A stretch of 64,000 nucleotides of DNA from Oscillatoriales cyanobacterium (GCA_004293365.1 RDYN01000009.1:1-64000); one strand, 5' to 3'. Shown: positions 25,943 to 36,237, counted from the first letter of the stretch. The notes: generated by a model from the letters alone, not told the origin. Program-made: numbers and translations.

Positions 25943-26440
25943 TCAAGACTGCAACCACTTCATAAACTTATCCGTCGCAGTACCGATAGACTCTCCCACC
26001 TGTTTCTTCAAACGCCACCGCCCAAACGCTTGTTCGTAATCTTCCCCTTCATTTTGATAAACATTCCAAGCATTCAGCGACAATCCCAATCCCCAGGTTA
26101 GTAAAATGAACAGCGACCAAGAAAGCTCGTGCGATCCTGCTAGATTAAACAAAACTAAAAAAGTATTGACAATGCCGTACTTTGTCAAGTTTTTCCGCAA
26201 TTTACCCCGACGGTAAGAGTTAAAAACCAGTTTTTCTTGAGATTCGCCTCTAGTGGTCAACCATTGCTGTTCCGCCGCGATAATATCCTGTTCGGAAATG
26301 CCCAATTCCGCCCCAATCTCGAAAAGCTGCACTCGGGAAAGTTCGCCGTCATCTTGTCGCCGGGCGATCGCAAGCTGTAAAATACCTTGGGCATCCTCAG
26401 CACCGTAAATTTGATTTATTTGGCTGTCATTTGTTGCCAT
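25943..26440 (-). CDS. 2TM-domain membrane protein
   Basis: 165 aa. The N-terminal half is a soluble helical region (DAQGILQLAIARRQDDGELS). The second half has two hydrophobic helices (VNTFLVLFNLAG and LFILLTWGLGLSLNAW) with the charged flanks of the 2TM family. Such domains are often fused to kinases and LytTR regulators; here the protein stands alone. The gap 25652-25942 shows no gene. Confidence 0.7.
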   Translation of the reverse strand: MATNDSQINQIYGAEDAQGILQLAIARRQDDGELSRVQLFEIGAELGISEQDIIAAEQQWLTTRGESQEKLVFNSYRRGKLRKNLTKYGIVNTFLVLFNLAGSHELSWSLFILLTWGLGLSLNAWNVYQNEGEDYEQAFGRWRLKKQVGESIGTATDKFMKWLQS

Positions 26441-26570
26441 AACAAGTTTCCTATAATTCCTGATATCCTTTCTATGATAGAGACAAGCGCTGTTAAACGG
26501 TAGGTAGGGACAGTGGCGGATTTCAACACCCGGAAAATGCGGACTAAAGTCCTCACTACAAACCTTTATT

Positions 26571-28178
26571 CTAACCCAAAGTATACATCCAGCCGTCCCT
26601 GGCGCAAATCTTCACCAGCCCCTCCCAAACTACAGGTGTCGCCTCAAACGACAAACCCGGTTTAAATCTCCCCGATTCTTTTACCTTCAAACGGTAAAAC
26701 TCGCCTTTAGCATTTTTCAAAGCATTCTTATCCCCCGATTTTGCCCGTTCCCACTTCAACTCAAACAAATAAACACCATTATATCCCGCACTAATCAGTT
26801 TATTCCCATCAGTAAAAATCGGAGTCGAAATCGAAGAACCAATCTCCTTTTTAAACACGATTACCGGAGTATCGTAAGACTGATTTCGCCAAGGCACAGC
26901 ATTTTTTTTCCCTGTAATCGTATCTTGGGAACCGATGTACAAATTGCCGTCGATCGCATTTGTGGCAAATAGCGCTGGAAACCCCCCAGGATTGTACTCA
27001 TCATTCAGCGCCACCGAACCGATTATCCCGCCTTCCCAGCCAGAAAGCCGGCGATTTCCGGTAGGTAAAAACCATTCGACGCTGGCATTCGGTTCTTTGT
27101 TGGGATTTAGTTTGAGGACTCCACCGTTACCTGCAATGTATTGTTTTTCGATCGCACAAAACAGTTTCCCCGATTTAGAAATTACAGCACTTCCATCAAT
27201 ATCTGAACCAGTATAGAAATCCCATACTATCTTTTTGGTTTTAATACTGATACCATAAATATGTCCAGAACCCGCAGCTATAAATAATCTATCTTTGAGC
27301 CGAGACGGAGATGATTCTGCTACCAAGTTACCGCCGTGCTTGCTGATATCTCCCGACGCATAAAGCTGCACTTCCGACAAGATTTGCGGTTGCTTAATTC
27401 CTTGTTTAACTTTAGCTTTGCTGGCCGAACTATTGATAAAATAGCCGATCGCATTTTCCCCCGCATTGAACAACACGCCATCGCCCAGATACAAAGCGCT
27501 GCTGTCGTTATCCTGGCTGTAGCTGGGCGTTCTCCTGATGTCCAACTTCCACAGTTCCTTGCCGGTTCTAAAAGATATTGCCCGAAAACTCGGGACAACA
27601 TTTTTGCCACCACCACCGCTGCGGCTGCCTTGCAAAATCACAATTCTGTTTTCAGCGCTGGCTGTTTTGTCGATATAAATTGTTGAAGTTCCTTTAATTA
27701 TATCATCAAATTCATAGCGCCAAACTTCTTTATTAGTCGCCATGTCTATTTTGTGCAAATAGTGGTCGAAAGAACCTATAATTAAATAAGTTTTATCCCG
27801 GTCTCTAGTAATTGTTGGCTGTCCTGTCCAACCGGCACCACTCCAAACTTGAGATTGCCTTCCCAGAAAAGTCCGGCCGCTTCCTAGCTCAAATTTGTTG
27901 ATTAACTTCAAGCCTTTGGGGACACCTCTACCGTAAAACCTGCGCTGGTCATTTCCCAAAAAAGTCGGCACGAATAATTCTACTTCTTGGACTACTTTTT
28001 TAGTCGGAACTTTCTTACTATTGCTTTTTAATACCGCTTGGTTTGATGGTTCGGCTTGGTTTGATGGTTCAGCTTGGCACTGTTTGAGAATAGCGGGAGG
28101 AACTGCCGCAGTCAGTAAAAATTGTCCAAGCCGTTGATTGAAGGTTCTCCGAGATGATAAACTCATTGTGGCTCTCAA
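26571..28178 (-). CDS. Exported PQQ-like beta-propeller protein
   Basis: 535 aa. The N terminus SSRRTFNQRLGQFLLTAAVP contains a twin-arginine-like signal and is followed by ILKQC, which could be a lipobox. The body consists of repeated beta-propeller blades with Trp-containing motifs (GKELWKLDIRRTPS, KIVWDFYTGSDIDGSAVI, NGVYLFELKWERAK). It resembles outer-membrane or periplasmic WD/PQQ-repeat proteins and shows no residues for PQQ cofactor catalysis. A structural or binding role outside the cytoplasm is inferred. A second start, MSLSSRR (four codons later), is possible. Confidence 0.8.
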   Translation of the reverse strand: MRATMSLSSRRTFNQRLGQFLLTAAVPPAILKQCQAEPSNQAEPSNQAVLKSNSKKVPTKKVVQEVELFVPTFLGNDQRRFYGRGVPKGLKLINKFELGSGRTFLGRQSQVWSGAGWTGQPTITRDRDKTYLIIGSFDHYLHKIDMATNKEVWRYEFDDIIKGTSTIYIDKTASAENRIVILQGSRSGGGGKNVVPSFRAISFRTGKELWKLDIRRTPSYSQDNDSSALYLGDGVLFNAGENAIGYFINSSASKAKVKQGIKQPQILSEVQLYASGDISKHGGNLVAESSPSRLKDRLFIAAGSGHIYGISIKTKKIVWDFYTGSDIDGSAVISKSGKLFCAIEKQYIAGNGGVLKLNPNKEPNASVEWFLPTGNRRLSGWEGGIIGSVALNDEYNPGGFPALFATNAIDGNLYIGSQDTITGKKNAVPWRNQSYDTPVIVFKKEIGSSISTPIFTDGNKLISAGYNGVYLFELKWERAKSGDKNALKNAKGEFYRLKVKESGRFKPGLSFEATPVVWEGLVKICARDGWMYTLG

Positions 28179-28419
28179 TAATCAATCATCATATTAAAAC
28201 ATGATTGAGTAGGTCGGCATGAATAAATTTAACGAGAGTGCGTCTAAATAATTTTTTAGGGGGTATTGCCCGTGTCTACCATGCCGTCTTTCAGCCGCAG
28301 ATAATTGTTAAATAACTAACAAGCAATAACTCATAACTCATTACTAAAAAAAGTAAATTTCGGATTTGCTTGTTTGGCCAACCGAATATAAAATATCATC
28401 ACAATATTATTAAAACTAG

Positions 28420-28530
28420 AGCTGCGATAAAATTATCTCAAGTAGCAGGTTTACCTTCTGGGATACTCAACGATATCGATGGTATTTCAACTAATGCTGG
28501 CGTCATATTTGTACAAATGGAAACTAATTA
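28420..28530 (+). pseudogene. Possible coding remnant
   Basis: One plus-strand frame ends LSQVAGLPSGILNDIDG, ISTNAGVIFVQMETN and stop, which is protein-like. No start codon is present in a usable position and the frame is short. It could be the tail of a decayed gene that overlapped the exosortase end. The rest of 28179-28527 shows no gene. Confidence 0.3.
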
Positions 28531-29364
28531 GTTTACAGAGGGTTTACTAATTTTGCTATCTTTTTTTAACATGAATTGATAAAATATTCCAAACAAAATT
28601 ACCCCTATCATTCCCACAACTAAAGAACCTTCACCATCATGCCAATATTTAAATAAATCTAGGCGCTTATGTGCAACTAACAATGCCATTGCAGCCACTC
28701 TAAAAGCATTGACAATATAACCGCAAGCGATAGCGAAACCTATTGCCAAAGCTTTATTTTGCTTGGTAGGAAACATCACCAAACAAACTACGGATAAACC
28801 TAATAAGTAATTCATTGCCTCCAGACCCGAACATCCCCCATATACCAAGACTCTTCCTGTTGGTAAACTAACGTAGTTACCCTCACGCATTACATCAAAT
28901 CCTAAATACCACAAAATAACATGAGCCGACTTAGCAGTAAAACTGGCAATAAACTCAGACAAAGGTGCTGTAATTGCACTGGGAACGCCATGAAAAAATA
29001 GTATTACTAATTCACGCCAATATTTTTTTAAATCCTGAAAACCTACCGCAATTATGCCCAAGCCTAAACCAGACAAAAAAGGTGCAACTCTTAAGAATGG
29101 ATCTAATTTATTGGAAACCATGGCACTTTTAAATAAAATAAAAGCTATTAATATGGTTCCGGCAACTAGAGATAATAGATCTCTTTTTCCTCCGCTTTGT
29201 TTGAGAATATTCTGCTTATCCCAAAGTATGGAACCCACAGCCAACCAAAAAACTAGACTCATATAAAAATGTGCCCTATCCCCCATTTTCCAAAGGAGTG
29301 TCATGTTCAGGGTTATTAAACCTGTGGCGATAACGATTAGCCAAAAAAGTTTTCTGTTGAACAT
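28528..29364 (-). CDS. Exosortase (cyanoexosortase type)
   Basis: 278-aa multi-pass membrane transpeptidase that processes PEP-CTERM proteins, the bacterial counterpart of archaeosortase. The catalytic triad is visible: Cys178 in VYGGCSGLEAMNYLL, Arg222 in NAFRVAAMALL and His242 in YWHDGEGS. About eight hydrophobic helices are present. A PEP-CTERM protein is encoded 161 bp upstream on the same strand, a likely substrate. No EpsI domain is fused, in line with the cyanobacterial subtype. Confidence 0.92.
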   Translation of the reverse strand: MFNRKLFWLIVIATGLITLNMTLLWKMGDRAHFYMSLVFWLAVGSILWDKQNILKQSGGKRDLLSLVAGTILIAFILFKSAMVSNKLDPFLRVAPFLSGLGLGIIAVGFQDLKKYWRELVILFFHGVPSAITAPLSEFIASFTAKSAHVILWYLGFDVMREGNYVSLPTGRVLVYGGCSGLEAMNYLLGLSVVCLVMFPTKQNKALAIGFAIACGYIVNAFRVAAMALLVAHKRLDLFKYWHDGEGSLVVGMIGVILFGIFYQFMLKKDSKISKPSVN

Positions 29365-29525
29365 TTTGATATTAGTTATTAGTTGAGAGATTAGATGGTG
29401 TCATTTAAATAATACCCAGATAATAGGAAAGCTGGTTTCTTGATGAAACCAGATTTTGAGAGAGATCTAAAAGTAATTATTTTGGGGTCAAGCCCTGATG
29501 CAAAACCCCTGAAAATGATGGTTGT

Positions 29526-30191
29526 CTATTCAGCTTTTTGAGCCTGAGCGCGTTGCTTTTTGAACATGGCGCCAAAACCAACGGCGGCTCCTGCAGCAAG
29601 CATGGTTAAAGGTTCGGGAGTATTTTCAGTGTTGCCGCTGCTGCTGATGAAACTATCGCTTGCACCATTTGGCAACGCTTGAACGTGCAAACCTAATTTT
29701 AAGGCACCGCTATTTAAGGCGGCAACTACGTTATTATAATTACCGCTAAAGCTCAATCCCAGAGCTTCGCCACCTTGGACGCCCCATTTATTACCAGCAC
29801 CATTGTTACTTGAGAAGGCATAGTCTGTGGTGAAGCCATTACCACCTTGAGGGAGCCGATCGCCAGAAGCACCACCAGTAAAGGCTACGTCACCAGTGTT
29901 GCCAACGTTAGCCGAGGGAGCAGACAGATAGCCATTATCATCAAAGAAAACTTTACTAATAAACATAGTAGAGGCTGCGGCATTGCCCGAGTTGGCAATC
30001 TTAAAAAAAACTGATGAGGCATCTCCTGTTACGTCAAATGTAAAGCTATCTTTATAGGCGTCTCCCACTGTATCGCCACCCACGATATTACCAAACGTGA
30101 AAGCGGAGGCAGGTGCAGCGGACAAAGCACTAAGAGCAGCGACACTGGCAACAGATACAATGGACTGAACAAATGTTAATGGGAATTTCAT
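29526..30191 (-). CDS. PEP-CTERM surface protein
   Basis: 221-aa secreted protein. A signal peptide (about 1-30, ending ASA) precedes a Gly/Ser/Asn-rich beta-type body (NIVGGDTVGDAYKDSFTFDV). The C terminus has the sorting signal TPEPLTMLAAGAAVGFGAMF followed by a basic tail KKQRAQAQK. The exosortase next door would recognise PEP and cut the C-terminal anchor. It may be a biofilm or sheath component (inference). Confidence 0.92.
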   Translation of the reverse strand: MKFPLTFVQSIVSVASVAALSALSAAPASAFTFGNIVGGDTVGDAYKDSFTFDVTGDASSVFFKIANSGNAAASTMFISKVFFDDNGYLSAPSANVGNTGDVAFTGGASGDRLPQGGNGFTTDYAFSSNNGAGNKWGVQGGEALGLSFSGNYNNVVAALNSGALKLGLHVQALPNGASDSFISSSGNTENTPEPLTMLAAGAAVGFGAMFKKQRAQAQKAE

Positions 30192-30738
30192 GATTAATAC
30201 CTTAGATTTGCAATTTTGCTGGACTTATGTTTGTTTATTTCACATCTTTAATCTAAACCGAAGCACAGGTAAATGCAATAGTTTTTGATAAAGTTTTGAT
30301 GAAGTTTTTGGCGATGAAGATTCTCCGAAAAATTACCCAGATTGTCGGTATCGATGGCCATACTTAGGGGTTTTCTCTTACGCACGTAGATTTTGATTTT
30401 AACAGCAGCAACGGCTGCAATCAGCAAAAAACACAGTGTAACCTATGTTGATTGAAGGTTATCCGACACGCTCGACTCATTTTCAACCCAGATAACTTAG
30501 CTATCAGACAATATCCTTGGGATAATACCGCTGCGGAAGTAAAAGTCGGTGAAACACAGATATGGAGATTGCTGCGCTGTTCGCTCCGGTCAGCAATGAT
30601 ACGCAAAACCGTTAATCCAAGCATATTGAGTTATAATTTAAAAAGAGGGCGAGTGACCAGGATGCAAGTAAAACATCTGGCGCTAAACTGCTAGAGAAGT
30701 AACAAGCGCAGTCAGCACGAGTTAAATTATCTTTGATT

Positions 30739-32853
30739 ATGGTCAACCGTCTTGCTCAATCCCAAAGCCTTTACCTGCGGAAACACGCGGAAAATCCGAT
30801 CGACTGGTGGCCCTGGTGCGATGAAGCGTTAGAAACGGCCCGCAGCCAAAATAAACCGATTTTCCTGTCGATCGGCTACTCTAGCTGCCACTGGTGTACC
30901 GTGATGGAAGGGGAAGCGTTTTCCGATCGCGCGATCGCCGAATACATGAATTCGCAGTTTGTACCGATAAAAGTCGATCGCGAAGAACGCCCGGACATCG
31001 ACAGCATATATATGCAAGCTTTGCAAATGATGACGGGCCAAGGCGGTTGGCCGCTCAACGTTTTTCTCACTCCCGACGAGCGAATTCCCTTCTATGGCGG
31101 CACTTATTTCCCCGTAACTCCGCGCTACGGACGCCCCGGATTTTTAGAAGTGTTGCAATCAATTCGCCGCTTTTACTACACAGAAAAGCGCAAATTGCAA
31201 GCTTTCAAAGGAGAAATTTTAGACAACCTCCATCAGTCGGTACTGCTGACAGCAGCAACCGCAGAATTAAATCGCGAAATCTTCCAAAAAGGCTTAGAAC
31301 TCAATACCGGAATTATTGCCGGCAGTAACCCCGGGCCCAGTTTTCCAATGATGCCCTATGCTGAGCTAGCACTGCGGGGAACGCGCTTTAATTTTGATGC
31401 AAAATATGACAGCAAACAAGTCTGCACTCAACGCGGCTTAGACTTAGCCTTGGGCGGCATTTACGACCACGTTGCGGGGGGATTTCACCGCTACACGGTT
31501 GACGCGACTTGGACTGTGCCGCACTTTGAAAAAATGCTCTACGATAACGGTCAAATTGTTGAGTATTTAGCGAATTTGTGGAGTGCGGGGATTGAAGAGC
31601 CTGCTTTTGCAAGTGCGATCGCGCGGACAGTAGAATGGTAGAAGCGAGAAATGACCGCGCCGAGTGGTTATTTCTACGCTGCACAGGATGCCGACAGTTT
31701 TACCCCCCCAACCCCCCCTTACCAAGGGGGGGCAACGGGGGGGTCTGAACCGGAAGAAGGAGCGTTTTATGTTTGGACTTACACCGAACTACAAACGCTG
31801 TTAACTGTCCAGGAATTTGCGGAAATCCAAGAACAGTTTGACGTGAGTCGCAGCGGCAATTTTGAAGGCAAAAATGTATTGCAGCGCCGGCATCCGGGAA
31901 AACTCAGCGAAACGGTAGAAATGGCTTTAGCTAAACTTTTTGCTGTGCGCTACGGCGGCAGTCCAGATACTGTGGAAATCTTTCCGCCAGCCCGCAACAA
32001 TCAGGAAGCTAAAAACGACAGTTGGCCGGGGAGAATTCCCGCAGTTACTGACACGAAAATGATTGCTGCTTGGAATAGCTTAATGATTTCGGGTTTGGCG
32101 CGGGCGGCGGCTGTTTTTGGAAATTTTGAGTATTTGGAATTGGCTGTGAAAGCTGCTAATTTTATTTTAGACAATCAGTGGATTGACGGGCGGTTTCAGC
32201 GGCTGAATTATGACGGACAATCGGCGGTGGCGGCGCAGTCGGAAGATTATGCTTTGTTTGTGAAAGCTTTGTTGGATTTGCATCAAGGGAGTTTGATGTT
32301 AGGAAACGCGGAAGCAGCACAGCAGTTACCAAGTTCTCAGTTTTGGTTGGAGAAAGCTGTGCGGGTACAAGATGAGTTTGATGAGTTTTTGTGGAGCGTG
32401 GAATTGGGCGGGTATTACAATACTGCTAAGGATGCTAGCGGGGATTTGTTGGTGCGGGAACGCAGTTATACTGACAATGCTACTCCGGCGGCGAATGGAG
32501 TTGCGATCGCCTCTTTGGTTCGTTTGGCGCTGCTGGGCCAAAATTTAGAATATCTCGATCGCGCCCAACAAGCTTTGCAGGCTTTCAGCAGTATTGTCCG
32601 AGATAGTCCCCAAGCTTGTCCCAGTCTGCTTTCGGCTTTGGATTGGTATCACCATTCTACCCTGGTTCGCACTTCGCCAGACCAGATTTCTGGGTTGATT
32701 TCGCGGTATTCTCCGACTGCTGTCTGTCAGATTGAGACTGATTTGCCTGAAGGTGTTATCGGGTTAGTTTGTGAGTGTTTGACTTGCAAAGAACCTGCGA
32801 AAAATCTAGAGATGCTGTTGGCAGAAATTCTGCACAGTCAAACGCGGGTATAG
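30739..32853 (+). pseudogene. Thioredoxin-domain DUF255 protein (YyaL/SPATA20 family), interrupted by one stop
   Basis: The two halves are in one frame, 30739-31641 and 31651-32853. The first has the DUF255 thioredoxin-like region (AENPIDWWPWCDEAL, SCHWC and WPLNVFLTPD); the second has the glycoside-hydrolase-like alpha/alpha barrel part. Between them TVEW-TAG-KREMTAPSGYFYAA shows a single in-frame TAG, probably from TTG (Leu). A 17-18 residue insertion (TPPTPPYQGGATGGS) replaces the family's DADSEGEEGAFYVW junction and matches the C-rich palindromic repeat. So two separate events affect this gene. Without readthrough the product is truncated. Confidence 0.9.
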
Positions 32854-33030
32854 AAGGAGAAGGACTGAAGTCCGAACGATCAAACCTTTAGAGGAGAAAG
32901 ACTGAACTCCTTACTACAAATCTTTAGAGGAGAAGGACTGAAGTCCGAACGATCAAACCTTTAGAGAAGCAGAAGGACTGAAGTCCGAACGATCAAACTG
33001 GTTCGTAGTAAGGACTTTAGTCCTTTCAAT
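32853..33030. repeat. GGACTGAAGTCC palindromes after the DUF255 gene
   Basis: Four units of agaaggactgaagtccgaacgatcaaacctttagag (about 37-46 bp apart) begin immediately after the stop codon and end with a ggttcgtagtaaggactttagtcc copy. Confidence 0.85.
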
Positions 33031-33038
33031 GTTAGCCC

Positions 33039-33140
33039 TCAATTTGCCAAAATCTTGACTAAATCTTCTATCGTCACCCCGACAGCATGGGCGATTAACA
33101 CCTGCAATTGACAACAGCCCGGACGTGCGATCGCCTTCGA
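33039..33140 (-). pseudogene. Remnant of an XRE-type regulator
   Basis: A minus-strand frame reads AIARPGCCQLQVLIAHAV, then GVTIEDLVKILAN and a stop. This matches the C-terminal half of small XRE repressors such as those at 49.8-50.5 kb (KIARAFDVTMEDLVEILED). The N-terminal helix-turn-helix is missing, so it is a fragment. Confidence 0.6.
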
Positions 33141-33367
33141 GGGTAAAAATTGTATAGAAAAAAAACTTGACATCAGCCAACGATAGAAAGTAAAAATAAA
33201 TAACAGCAATCACTAAAAAGAGGCTTTATGTTTGATTCGCGATCGGCGATCGACAAGTATGACATTGATAAGTTGCTATCTCCTACAACAATTTTGGCTA
33301 AAAGACATCCGGTAAAATACGGAGAATAGATGTTTTTTTTGAACTTTGTTCCGCAATCTAAAATTCG

Positions 33368-33405
33368 CAATTCTTGAATCTAAAATCTAAAATCTAAAAT
33401 CTAAA
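33368..33405. repeat. STRR heptamers ending at the GT start codon
   Basis: Four units of aatctaa/aaaatct run right up to the ATG at 33406. They fill the usual ribosome-binding-site region, so unit number could affect translation. Confidence 0.85.
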
Positions 33406-34602
33406 ATGGCAACAGCTATTCTCGACCTGGAAATCTCCCAACTACCGCCAGAAATAGCGGTTGAGGAGCGTTACAGCAAAGCCTTGGTTTTAATTAGACT
33501 GCACGGAAAACCGATCGGTCAAGCGACATTGCCTGCAGTCGGAGGTCGCATAGACGGCTCCCAATTGCGGGAAACTCTCATGAATGCAGTGGGCGATAAC
33601 CTTTGGAAAAATTGGCTCTACGATGCCCTAGAATGGGACGAACGCGGCCCTGTGCAGGCAATGCCCGCAGCCACTGTAGCGGTTTGCACGCGCGATCGCC
33701 CGGAAGATTTGCAGCGCGCTCTTGAAGCGTTTATGCGGCTGCCCGATGACGGTCAGGAATACTTGGTAATTGACAATTGTCCCGCCACGGAGGCGAGCAG
33801 GGAATTGGTCGAAAATTACCCAAAAGTCCGCTACGTGCGCGAGGACGTACCGGGCTCCAGCGCTGCCCGCAACCGAGCTTTACGCGAAGCTAAACACGAT
33901 TTCGTTGCGTTTACAGATGACGATGCCGTGCCAGATCCGAATTGGTTGCGATCGCTCTTGCAAAATTTTAGCGATCCGCGCGTGATGTGCGTGACGGGGC
34001 TGGTGATGCCCTTGGAACTCGAAACCAAAGCACAAGAATGGTTCGAGCGCTATAGCCCCCACGGGCGCGGCTTTTATCGGCAAGTTTTTGATGGGGCGCG
34101 CTGCAATCCTCTGGTTGTGGCTCCGGTGGGTGTTTCGGCGAGTATGGCTTTGCGTAAAAGCGCGATCGACTCGATCGGCCTGTTTGACGAAGCTTTGGGG
34201 GCGGGGACGCCGACTGTCGGGGGCGAAGACTGCGAATTGTTTGCCCGCATTTTGCGATCGGGCTACCGCATTGTCTACGAACCGAGAGCCTTGAGTTGGC
34301 ACCGCCACCGGCGCACCTGGGAAGAATTGGAAAAAACGCTGCACGGCTACGGCATCGGAGTCTATGCTTTTTGGACTCGGATGTTTGTCATCAACCGAGA
34401 ATTTAGTGTGCCTCTATTAGCTTGGGGATGGCTGCGACAAAAACAAATTCCTGAATTAGTTGCTTCTTTGCGAAAGCAGCCGGAGTCGGTTCCGAGCGAT
34501 TTGCTGTTAGCTCAATTGCGGGGCTGTGTTAAGGGCCCGATGGCTTATTTTGCTTCTCGCAAAGGGTTGCAGGAAGTTAAGGAAGAAGTCAGCAGTCAGT
34601 AG
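33406..34602 (+). CDS. GT2 glycosyltransferase 1 of polysaccharide locus
   Basis: 398 aa. A short N-terminal module (residues 27-66: LVLIRLHGKPIGQA, LRETLMNAVGDNL) is followed by a family 2 glycosyltransferase domain: VAVCTRDRPEDLQRALEAF, acceptor-proximal VIDNCPA, and the nucleotide/metal motif VAFTDDDAVPDPNWL. A further conserved GGEDCELFARIL and HRHRRTWEELEKTLHGYG follow. It probably transfers sugars from nucleotide donors to a growing lipid-linked or polymer chain at the membrane. The C-terminal codons (VSSQ) run into an STRR tract that contains the stop codon. Confidence 0.93.
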   Translation: MATAILDLEISQLPPEIAVEERYSKALVLIRLHGKPIGQATLPAVGGRIDGSQLRETLMNAVGDNLWKNWLYDALEWDERGPVQAMPAATVAVCTRDRPEDLQRALEAFMRLPDDGQEYLVIDNCPATEASRELVENYPKVRYVREDVPGSSAARNRALREAKHDFVAFTDDDAVPDPNWLRSLLQNFSDPRVMCVTGLVMPLELETKAQEWFERYSPHGRGFYRQVFDGARCNPLVVAPVGVSASMALRKSAIDSIGLFDEALGAGTPTVGGEDCELFARILRSGYRIVYEPRALSWHRHRRTWEELEKTLHGYGIGVYAFWTRMFVINREFSVPLLAWGWLRQKQIPELVASLRKQPESVPSDLLLAQLRGCVKGPMAYFASRKGLQEVKEEVSSQ

Positions 34603-34764
34603 TCAGTAGTCAGTAGTCAGTAGTCAGTAGTCATTAGTCAGTAGTCAGTAGTCATTAGTAAGATGAGCATCTCAATGAATTTAAAAACCATTTTTTATAA
34701 ATGCTGTCCCGCTCGCTTGCGGATACATAAGTGATGTCCCCGCTCGCTTGCGGATACATAAGTG
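34590..34764. repeat. STRR (AGTCAGT) and a 28-bp direct repeat
   Basis: Heptamers gtcagta run from 34590 to about 34660 and include the stop codon of the GT gene. A direct repeat gtccccgctcgcttgcggat then acataagtg occurs at about 34703-34731 and 34736-34764. Confidence 0.8.
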
Positions 34765-34868
34765 CCAGGGGACACCACTAATACAACAGCCAAACTGAGA
34801 TGAGCGCAAATTAAAAAGTAAGAGGGACAAAGTAAGAGGAAAAAGTGTTTTAAAGTTAAATCACCAAC

Positions 34869-34911
34869 TACCAATTACCAATTACCAATTACCAATTACC
34901 AATTACCAATC
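34869..34911. repeat. STRR heptamers (ACCAATT) upstream of GT gene 2
   Basis: Six tandem units of accaatt stop 10 bp before the start codon at 34921. Confidence 0.9.
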
Positions 34912-34920
34912 AAATCTAAT

Positions 34921-36237
34921 ATGAATAGAGAAAATCCAACTGTTAGCGTAATTATTCCCAGTCACAATCGAAGTTCTTCGCTGCGGCGCGCTCTTGATGC
35001 TTTGCAGTCTCAGACTTATCCGATCGACCTCATGGAAGTTACAGTAGTCGCAGATAACTGCATTGACGATACTTTGGCAATGCTACAAGACTACAAAGCT
35101 CCGTTTAAGCTGCACGCGATCGAGGTAAATTGCCGGAGTGCAGCAATTGCTCGCAATACGGGCGCGGCTTCGGCTAGCGGAGAATTGCTGCTGTTTCTGG
35201 ATGACGATATCGAAGCAATGCCGCCCTTGGTGGAAAGCCACGTTCGCACTCACCAAGAACGTCCTGGCTCTGCTGTTATGGGCCCTTACCCGCCCAAGTT
35301 GCAAGGGAGCACTAGATATTTTGATGTGGAAGTGCGGGCTTGGTGGGAAGAAAAATTTTACCAGATGAGCCGCCCCCATCACAGGTTTGAGTACCAAGAT
35401 TTGCTCAGCGGCAATCTTTCTCTGGATGCAAAACTGTTTGCTCGTCTCGATGGCTTCGATTCGGCTTTCGGAAACTGCGGCGGGGAAGATTACGAGTTTG
35501 GGGTGCGCTTGTTGAAAGCTGATGTACCTTTTGCGATGGCTGCGGGCGCTGTGGGCTATCATTACGAACACGAAACTAACAATCTCGATCGCTCTTTTCG
35601 CCGAGCTCGTCAAGAAGGGCGATCGGATGTTTCGATCGGTCACAGACACCCGGAACTCAGACCCCTACTGCACATCAAAGACTACGAAATTCCTTATTCT
35701 TTAGCCGATAAAATTTTGTCTGCCGTGGCGTTTGTCTGGCCTGCGGGGGTGGATTTGCTGGCGGCGGTACTGAGAAAATCTCTGGATGTTCTCGAAAGTT
35801 TGGGGATGCGGACAACTTGGCGGTGGCTGCGGGGGAAATTGCGCGGTTATTGGTATTTCCGGGGGGTGATTGATGAGTTGAAAACTCGATCGGCAATTTC
35901 GAGTTTTATGCAAGGTGGGCCGGCCCGCGCCGATTTGAGCGATCGCGAAATTGAGATCGATTTGCAGCAAGGTTGGGAAGCAGCAGAAAGGTCGATCGAC
36001 GCTGAACGGCCCGATGGCATTTATCTGTTTTACGGCGAACTTCCCGTCGGCCACGTTCCTCCCAAATTCGGTGTCGAGCCGCTGCGGGGCGTCCACCTGC
36101 GTTCAATTTTGGCAAATCTCGTGTCGGATGAATTGCTAATTGCGATCGCGGTTAACGGTATGCCAAAAACTACTGAAACTGCTCTCGAAAACCCTCTAAT
36201 TGCTTTGGAAAATAATTATGAGTTGGCAGTTAAATAA
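34921..36237 (+). CDS. GT2 glycosyltransferase 2 of polysaccharide locus
   Basis: 438 aa. A family 2 glycosyltransferase domain is at the N terminus: VSVIIPSHNRSSSLRRALDA, VVADNCIDDTL and the metal motif LLFLDDDIEA; a catalytic-type GGEDYEFGVRLL follows. Residues 366-405 carry the locus-wide module in C-terminal position (YLFYGELPVGHVP, LRSILANLVSDEL). A helix-rich region lies between. It is soluble or peripheral, since no clear membrane helix is present. It is followed by an STRR tract (about 36242-36273, aatgggt units). Confidence 0.93.
   Translation: MNRENPTVSVIIPSHNRSSSLRRALDALQSQTYPIDLMEVTVVADNCIDDTLAMLQDYKAPFKLHAIEVNCRSAAIARNTGAASASGELLLFLDDDIEAMPPLVESHVRTHQERPGSAVMGPYPPKLQGSTRYFDVEVRAWWEEKFYQMSRPHHRFEYQDLLSGNLSLDAKLFARLDGFDSAFGNCGGEDYEFGVRLLKADVPFAMAAGAVGYHYEHETNNLDRSFRRARQEGRSDVSIGHRHPELRPLLHIKDYEIPYSLADKILSAVAFVWPAGVDLLAAVLRKSLDVLESLGMRTTWRWLRGKLRGYWYFRGVIDELKTRSAISSFMQGGPARADLSDREIEIDLQQGWEAAERSIDAERPDGIYLFYGELPVGHVPPKFGVEPLRGVHLRSILANLVSDELLIAIAVNGMPKTTETALENPLIALENNYELAVK

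Noticed and set aside
30452-30694. 80-codon frame with RHARLIFNP near its start
   Set aside because: Resembles the start of a diacylglycerol-kinase-type protein only over a few residues; no further similarity is visible, so possible decay is not claimed.
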